NCBI RefSeq assembly: GCF_026626705.1
Contig: NZ_JAPNKC010000001.1
Location: 12,153,001-12,217,000 of the forward strand
From: Pyxidicoccus sp. MSG2
GTDB lineage: Bacteria; Myxococcota; Myxococcia; Myxococcales; Myxococcaceae
Direction of reading: 5' to 3'
DNA: 64,000 bases
The translations under genes were made by a program, and so were the position numbers. The notes beneath the pieces were generated by a model, which searched no databases, was not told the DNA's origin, and saw nothing but the letters and a program-made list of their open reading frames with translations. Of the stretch, positions 1-9,000 are shown piece after piece (positions within the stretch are counted from its first letter, which is position 1; every line of letters starts with the position of its first letter).

Positions 1-2
1 AC

Positions 3-3000
3 AACGTCGCCGTGGTCTACGAGGAGCAGCACCTCACCTACCGGCAGCTCGACGAGCGTGCCAACCGCATCGCGCACCACCTGCGCTCGCTGGGCGTGGG
101 CCCCGAGGTGCCGGTCGGCCTCGCGGTGGAGCGCTCGCTGGAGCTGGTGGTGGGCCTGATGGCCATCCTCAAGGCCGGCGGCGCCTACCTGCCGTTGGAC
201 CCGGCCTACCCGAAGGACCGCCTCGCCTTCATGTGTGAGGACACCCGCGTGCCGGTGGTGCTCACCCAGCGCCACCTGCGTGACGAGGTGCCCACCGGAA
301 ACGCCCGGGTGCTCTGCCTGGACGACGCGTCCCCGGCCTGGGCCAATGAGCCGTCGCACACGCCGATCTCCGACGTGCAGCCGCACAACCTGGCCTACAT
401 CATCTACACCTCCGGCAGCACCGGCCGGCCCAAGGGCGCGCAGATCGAGCACCGGCAGGTGGTGCGCCTGTTCCGCGCCACGGATGCCTGGTTCGACTTC
501 GGCCAGAAGGACGTGTGGACGTTGTTCCACTCGTACGCCTTCGACTTCTCCGTGTGGGAGCTGTGGGGCGCGCTGCTCTACGGCGGCAAGCTGGTGGTGG
601 TGCCCTTCGAGGTGAGCCGCACCCCGGCGGACTTCCACGCGCTGCTGCGCCGCGAAGGCGTCACGGTGCTCAACCAGACGCCCTCCGCCTTCCGTCAGCT
701 CATCCACCACGAGGAGCGCACGGGCGAGCACGAAGGGCTGTCGCTCCGCTACGTCATCTTCGGCGGCGAGGCGCTGGAGTTCGCCAGCCTCAAGCCCTGG
801 TACGCGCGCCACCCGGAGGACGCGCCCCGGCTGATCAACATGTACGGCATCACCGAGACCACGGTGCACGTGACGTACAGGCCCCTGGCCGAGGTGGACT
901 CGCGCGAGGCGCCGGGCAGCGACGTGGGCGTGCCCATCCCGGACCTGAAGGTGTACGTGCTCGACGAGCACATGCAGCCGGTGCCGGTGGGCGTGCCCGG
1001 AGAGATGTACGTGGGCGGCGCGGGCCTGGGCCGTGGCTACCTGGGCCGGCCGGAGCTCACGGCGCAGCGCTTCGTGCCGGACCCGTTCTCCACGGTGCCG
1101 GGTGCGCGGCTCTACCGCAGCGGCGACAAGGCGCGCTGGAGGGAGAGCGGCTCGCTGGACTACCTCGGCCGCCTGGACTTCCAGGTGAAGATCCGCGGCT
1201 TCCGCATCGAGCTGGGAGAGATTGAGACCGCGCTGCTCGCGTACCCGGGCGTGCGCGAGACGATGGTGCTGGCGCGCGAGGACGAGCCGGGCCACAAGCG
1301 CCTCGTGGCGTACGTCGTCCCCTCTCCCGTGGCGGAGGGGGCGGAGCCCGTCTCCCTGGATGTGACGGCGCTGCGCGGCCACCTCCAGCAACGGTTGCCC
1401 GACTACATGGTGCCGGCGGCCTTCGTCGTGCTGGAGGCCATGCCCCTCACCCACAACGGGAAGATCGACCGCAAGGCGCTGCCCGCACCGGACGCGTCCA
1501 ACAACGCCCAGGTGGGCTCGAACTTCGTCGCGCCTCGCGACGAGGTGGAGCAGAAGCTGGCCGACATCTGGGCCGCCGTCCTGCGCCTGCCCCGCGTCGG
1601 CATCCACGACAACTTCTTCTCCCTCGGCGGCGACTCCATCCTCAGCCTCCTGGTCGTCTCTCGCTCGCGCCAGGCCGGCTTCCCACTCACCGCCCGTCAC
1701 CTCTTCCAGCACCAGACCGTGGCGCAGCTCGCCGTCGCTGCCCGGACCGCCTCCGCCCTGGCCTCCATCGACCAGGGTCCCGTCACGGGCCCCGTCCCGC
1801 TGACGCCCGTGCAGACGTACTTCCTCCAGCACCAGGCCTCCCATCCGCACCACTTCAACCAGTCCCTGCTGCTGGCCGCGCATCAGCCGCTGCAACTGGA
1901 CGTGCTGGACAAGGCCCTGCGCACCCTGCTCGTCCGCCACGACGCCCTGCGCCTGCGCTTCCGCAAGCAGGACGACGGCTCCTGGGCCCAGGACAACGCC
2001 GCGATCGATGAGGCTCCCCTCCGCCTGGAGCACCATGACCTCTTCGCGCTGCCGGCCTCCGAGCAGCTCTCCACGATGGAGGCTCACGCCACCCGCCTGC
2101 AGTCCTCCTTCCACCTGAGCCAGCCGCCCCTGCTCTGCGCGGCCCTCTTCCAACTGGCAGGCACCCAGCGGCTGCTCATCTGCGTGCACCACATCGTGGT
2201 GGATGCCGTCTCCTGGCGCGTGCTGCTGGAGGATCTCCAGACCACCTACCAGCAGCTGGTGAGAGGCGTTGAGCCCTCGCTGCCGCCCAAGACGACGTCC
2301 TTCCAGACCTGGGCGAACAAGCTCCAGCAGTACGCGCAGTCCGACGCGATGAAGAAGGAGGCCCGGACGTGGCTGCGGCATGTCGCCACGCCTCCGGCGC
2401 CCCTGCCCACCGACAGCGCTGGCCTCAACACCTACGCCTCCGCTCGCACCGTCACCCTCACCCTGGACACCGAGGAGACGCGGGCGCTGCTGCGCGAGGT
2501 GCCCACCGCGTGGCGCGGCAACATCCAGGACGTGCTGCTCACCGCCCTGGCCCAGGCCCTCTCCGACTGGACGGGCCAGCAGGACGTGTGGGTGAACCTG
2601 GAAGGCCACGGCCGCGAGGACTCCCTCATCGAGGGAGTGGACCTGTCCCGATCCGTCGGCTGGTTTACCAGCATCTACCCGGTGCACTTCCCCATGACTC
2701 GCGGCGGGACGGCGGGTGATGGCATGCGCACGGTGCGCGAGTCGCTGCGCCACATCCCCCACCACGGCGTGGGCTTCGGCATCCTCAAGTACCTGGGCCC
2801 GGACGAGGTCAGCGCCCCCCTGCGCGCACTGCCCACGCCGGAGGTGGCCTTCAACTACCTCGGCCAGCTCGATGCCTCCTCGGATGCCAACGCCATCCTC
2901 TCCCTGTCCAACGATCCGTCCGGCGCGCACTTCGCGCCGGAGGCGATCCGCATGCACCCGCTGGAGCTCAACAGCTCCGTGCTGGACGGGCGCCTGAGCC

Positions 3001-6000
3001 TCCTCTTCATCTACAGCGAGAACCTGCACGCGCGGACCACCATCGAGGCGCTGTCCCAGCGCTTCCTCACGCACGTGCGCGCCCTCATCACGGAGAGCCA
3101 CTCCGACGATGCGAAGCGCCGGGGCACCGCGGACTTCCCGCTCGCCACGCTCACCCAGCCCGCGCTGGACGCGCTGCTCCAGCAGGAGGGCGCCGGTGTC
3201 GAGGACCTCTACCCGCTCTCCCCGCTCCAGCAGGGCCTGCTCTTCCACACCGTGCTCTCTCCCGAGTCCGGCGTGTACTTCGAGCAGCTCGCGTGGACCG
3301 TCAGCGGCGCCGTGGACATGGCGCACTTCCGTCGGGCCTGGCAGTCGCTCATCGACCGCACGCCCGTCTTCCGCACGAGCTTCGCCTGGTCGGACCTCGA
3401 GTCGCCGCTCCAGGTGGTGCACGCGCACGCGGAGCTGCCGTGGGAACAGCTCGACTGGCGCTCCCTGTCCGAGGCCGAGCAGAAGACCCGCTTCGCCCAG
3501 CTCCTGAAGGATGACTGCGCCCGGGGCTTCGACCTGCGCAAGGCGCCGCTGATGCGGATGACGGCGGTGCGCCTGAACGAGGACACGTGGCGCTTCCTGT
3601 GGAGCCACCACCACCTGCTGCTCGACGGTTGGAGCCTCAGCCCCGTGCTCCAGGACGTCTTCACCCTGTTCGACGCCTCTGCCTCGGGCCGTGAGCCCAG
3701 GCTGCCGGCCCGGCCGCCGTACCGCGACTACATCTCCTGGCTGCAGCGTCGCGACACGGAGGCGGATGACGCCTTCTGGCGGGCCGCGCTCCAGGGCTTC
3801 AGCTCGCCCACCCCGCTGCCGGCCGACACCCACGCCACCGTCCCCGAGGGCCAGCACGCCGCCCAGCACATGCTGGAGGTGGCGCTCACGCTGGAGCAGT
3901 CGAACGCGCTCCAGGCCTTCGCGCGCCAGCACCAGCTCACGCTGTCCATCCTGATGATGGCGGCCTGGGGCTTCGTCCTCGGCCGTCACGCCGGCGAGCA
4001 GGACGTCGTCTTCGGCAACACGGTGGCGGGCCGTCCGCCCGAGCTGCCCGGCGCCGAGGACATGGTGGGCCTGCTCATCAACACGCTGCCGGTGCGCATC
4101 CCGCTCCCGGACGCGTCCACGCCTGTGCCCGCATGGCTGCAGGGGCTTCAGGCGACGTACCAGCAGTCCCGCAACCACGAGCACACGCCGCTGGCGCGCA
4201 TCCAGTCGCTGGCGCCGGTGCCCCGGGGCACGCAGTTGTTCGAGTCGCTGCTGGTCTTCGAGAACTACCCCATCGACGACTCGCTCACGCAGCGCACGTC
4301 GGCCATGTCGGTGCGGGACGTGGAGGGCGTGGAGCGCACCAACTACCCCATCACCGCCACCATCCTCCCCGGCCAGAAGCTGCGCCTGCGCCTCACCTTC
4401 GAGGAGCCCCGCTTCGCGCGGAACAGCATGGAGCGCGTGCTGGAGCAGTGGCGCCTGGCCCTGCTGTCCCTCGCGGCCCCGGAGACGAAGAACCTCGGGG
4501 ACGTGACGATGATGGAGGCCGAGGAGCGGCATCGCGTCGTGGTGGAGTGGAATGCCACGGACGCCGCGCTCCCCGCGGACCCCTGCGTCCCGCAGGTCTT
4601 CCATCAGATCGTGGACCACATGCCGGACGCCACCGCGCTCGTCGCGGGGGACGTGTCCCTCACGTTCCGTCAGCTCCAGCAGCGTGCGCGTCAGCTCGCG
4701 CACCGGCTGCTGTCGCTCGGCGTCGGCGCCGAGGGCCGCGTGGCCCTGTGCCTGGAGCGTGGCAGCCCGGACCTCGTGGTGGCCATGCTCGCCGCGCTCG
4801 AAGTGGGTGGCGCCTTCCTGCCGCTGGACCCGGCGCACCCGCCCGAGCGACTGAAGTACTACCTGGAGGACTCCGCCTCGAAGGTGCTGCTGACGCACCG
4901 GGCCCTGGTGGATCGCCTGCCGGCGCATGGCGCGCAGGTGCTGTGCCTGGACGAGGAGTCCGAGGCCCTGTCCCGCCTGCCGGACACCGCTCCGGCGGCG
5001 AGCGTCACGCCGGAGAGCCTCGCGTACGTCATCTACACGTCGGGTAGCACGGGGCGGCCCAAGGGGACCCTGCTGCACCACCACGGCCTCGTGAACACGG
5101 CACTGGCCATCATCCAGGGCCTGCGCATCCAGCCGGGCCAGCGTGCCTTGCAGCTCGCGTCGCCCGCGTTCGACGCGTCGGTGTGGGAGGTCTTCTCCTC
5201 GCTGCTGTCCGGGGCCACCCTGGTCCTGGCCACGCGCGAGCAGCTCCTGCCCGGTGAGCCGCTCCAGGCGACCCTGGCGCAGCAGCGCATCGAGGTGCTG
5301 CTGGCGACGCCCACCGCCCTGTCCACGCTCCAGCCCGAGGCGCTGCCCGAGCTGCGCATGGTGGCGTCCGGTGGCGAGGCCTGCTCCCCCGCGCTGGCGC
5401 GAAGCTGGGTGAAGGGCCGCACGTTCGTAAATGCCTACGGCCCGACGGAGATCACCATCGTCGCGACGATGACGCAGGGCTCGATGAACCCGGAGCGCCT
5501 GAGCATCGGCCGGGCCATCCCGAACACGCGCCTGTACGTCCTGGACGCGGCGCTCCGGCCGCAACCCATCGGAGTGCCCGGAGAGCTGTACATCGGCGGC
5601 GTGGGCGTGGCCCGGGGCTACCTGGACCGCCCGGAGCTGACGGCCGAGCGCTTCATCCCGGATCCGTTCAGCACCGAGCCCAGAGCGCGGCTCTACCGCT
5701 CGGGAGACCGCGTGCGTTGGACGGAAGACGGCGAGCTCGAGTACCTGGGCCGCGTCGACTTCCAGGTGAAGCTCCGCGGCCTGCGCATCGAGCTGGGGGA
5801 GATCGAAGCCGCCCTGCTCGACCAGCCTTCCGTCCACGAGGCGGTGGTGCTGGTGCGCGAGGACGCCCCGGGAGACAAGCGCCTCGTCGCCTACGCAGTC
5901 CCGAAGCCCGGCGCCGAGCTGGACCTCGCGGCCCTGCGCGATGCCCTCAAGCAGCGGCTACCCGAGTACATGGTGCCCTCGGCCTTCGTCGTCCTGGCCG

Positions 6001-9000
6001 CGCTGCCCCTGAACGCGACGGGCAAGCTGGACAAGAAGGCCCTGCCCACCCCGGACGCCACGCAGCAGCTCCCGCAGGGTGAGTACGTCGCGCCCCGAGA
6101 CGAGGTGGAGCAGAAGCTGGCCGACATCTGGGCCGCCGTCCTGCGTCTGCCCCGCGTCGGCATCCACGACAACTTCTTCTCCCTCGGCGGCGACTCCATC
6201 CTCAGCCTCCTGGTCGTCTCTCGCTCGCGCCAGGCCGGCTTCCCACTCACCGCCCGTCACCTCTTCCAGCACCACACCGTGGCCGAGCTGGCCGTCGCCG
6301 CCCGCTCCGCCTCCGCCCTGGCCGCCATCGACCAGGGCCCCGTCACCGGCCCCGTCCCGCTGACGCCCGTGCAGACGTACTTCCTCCAGCACCAGGCCTC
6401 CCATCCGCACCACTTCAACCAGTCGCTGCTACTGGCCGCACATCAGCCGCTGCAACTGGACGTGCTGGACAAGGCCCTGCGCACCCTGCTCGCCCACCAC
6501 GACGCCCTGCGCCTGCGCTTCCGCAAGCAGGACGACGGCTCCTGGGCTCAGGACAACGCCGCGGTCGATGAGGCTCCCCTCCGCCTGGAGCACCACGACC
6601 TCTCCGCACTGCCGGCCTCCGAGCAGATCTCCACGATGGAGGCCCATGCCACCCGCCTCCAGTCCTCCTTCCACCTGAGCCAGCCGCCCCTGCTCTGCGC
6701 CGCCCTCTTCCAGTTGGCGGGCACCCAGCGGCTGCTCATCTGCGTGCACCACATCGTCGTGGATGCCGTCTCCTGGCGCGTGCTGCTGGAGGACCTCCAG
6801 ACCACCTACCAGCAGTTGCTCAAGGGCGCTCAGTCCTCGCTGCCTCCGAAGACGACGTCCTTCCAGACCTGGGCGAACAAGCTCCAGCAGTACGCGCAGT
6901 CGGACGCGCTGAAGCAGGAAGCCCAGCGCCACTGGCTGAAGCACGCCGCCACGCCTCCGGCGCCCCTGCCGGTGGACCACGAAGGCCCCAACACCTTCGG
7001 CTCCGCCCGCACCGTCACCCTCGCCCTCGACTCCGAGGAGACGCGGGCCCTGCTGCGCGAAGTGCCCACGGCCTGGCGCAGCAACATCCAGGATGTGCTG
7101 CTCACCGCCCTGGCCCAGGAACTGGCGGACTGGACGGGACAGCCCGACGTGTGGGTGAACCTCGAAGGCCACGGCCGTGAGGACTCGCTCGTCGACGGCG
7201 TGGACCTCTCCCGCTCCGTCGGCTGGTTCACCAGCATCTACCCCGTGCACCTGTCCATGCCCCAGGGAGGCACGCCGGGCGATGGTGTGCGCGCGGTGCG
7301 TGAGTCCCTGCGCCACGTGCCCCACCACGGCGTGGGCTTCGGCATCATCAAGTGGCTGGGGCCCGACGCGCTCAGCGCTCCACTGCGCGCGATGCCGCTT
7401 CCGCAGGTGGCCTTCAACTACCTGGGCCAGTTCGACGGGGCCTCCGACACGTCGGCCATGCTCTCGTTCGCCAGGGAGTCCGCCGGCACCGAGGTCCCGA
7501 ACGAAGCGCTCCGGATGCATCCGCTCGAGGTGGGCGGCTCCGTGCGCGAGGGCCAGCTGCAGCTCACGTTCGCGTACAGCGCCAACCTGCACCGCGAGGC
7601 CACCATCCAGGCGCTGGCTCAGCGCTTCCTCGCGCGGCTCCGCACCCTCATCACCGAGAGCCACACCGACGACGCGAAGCGCCGGGGCACCGCGGACTTC
7701 CCGCTCGCCACGCTCACCCAGCCGGCGCTCGACACGCTGCTCCACGCCGGCGTCGAGGACCTCTACCCGCTGTCCCCGCTCCAGCAGGGTCTGCTCTTCC
7801 ACACCCTGCTGTCCCCCAAGTCCGGCGCCTACTTCGAGCAGCTCGCCTGGACGGCCAGCGGCTCCATGGACGTCGCCGACTTCCGGAAGGCGTGGCAGGC
7901 GCTCATCGACCGCACCGCCATCCTCCGCACGGGCTTCGTCTGGGACGGCGTCGATACGCCGCTCCAGGTGGTGCACGCGCACGCGGAGCTGCCGTGGGAT
8001 CAGCTCGACTGGCGCGCCCTGTCCGTCCCGGAGCAGAAGGCCCGCTTCGCCGAGCTCCAGGCCGAGGATCGCCGTCGTGGCTTCGACCTGCGCCGGCCGC
8101 CGCTGATGCGGATGACGGCGGTGCGCCTGGCGGACGACACGTGGCGCTTCCTGTGGAGCCACCACCACCTGCTCCTGGACGGCTGGAGCCTCAGCCCCAT
8201 CCTCCAGGACGTCTTCATCCTCTTCGACGCCTTCGCGTCCGGCCGCACCACGCCGAAGCTCCCCGCGCGCCCGGCGTACCGCGACTACATCGCCTGGCTG
8301 CAGCGCCGCGACACGGCGGCGGATGACGCCTTCTGGCGCACCACGCTCGAGGACTTCTCCGCGCCCACCCCGCTGCCCGCGGACACCCACGTCGGGCCGT
8401 CGGCGGGCGTCCAGGCCCGGCAGCAGACGCTGGATCTCCCGCTCACGCAGCAGCAGTCCGCCGCGCTCCAGGCCTTCGCGCGCCAGCACCAGCTCACGCT
8501 CTCCACGCTGACGATGGCCGCGTGGGGCTTCGTGCTCAGCCGTCACAGCGGTGAGCAGGACGTGGTCTTCGGCAACACCGTGGCGGGCCGCCCGCCCGAG
8601 CTGCCGGGTGCCGAGGCCATGGTGGGCCTGCTCATCAACACCGTGCCCGTGCGCATCCACGTGCCCGCCGCGGCCACGCCCGTGGCCACGTGGCTGGAGC
8701 AGCTCAAGGCCCAGCAGCAGCAGACGCGCAACCACGAACACACGCCGCTGGTGCACGTCCAGTCACTGTCGCAGGTGCCGCGCGGCTCCGCGCTGTTCGA
8801 GTCGCTCCTCGTCTTCGAGAACTACCCCATCGACGAGTCGATGGAGCAGCGCACCACTGCCATGTCGCTGAAGGACGTGGAGGGCGGCGAGCACACCCAC
8901 TACCCCCTCACCGCCCTCGTGGTCCCCGGCCGCACCACGAAGCTGCGCCTCACCTACGAGGAGCCCCGCTTCGAGCGCGAGAGCATCCAGCGCGTCCTGG

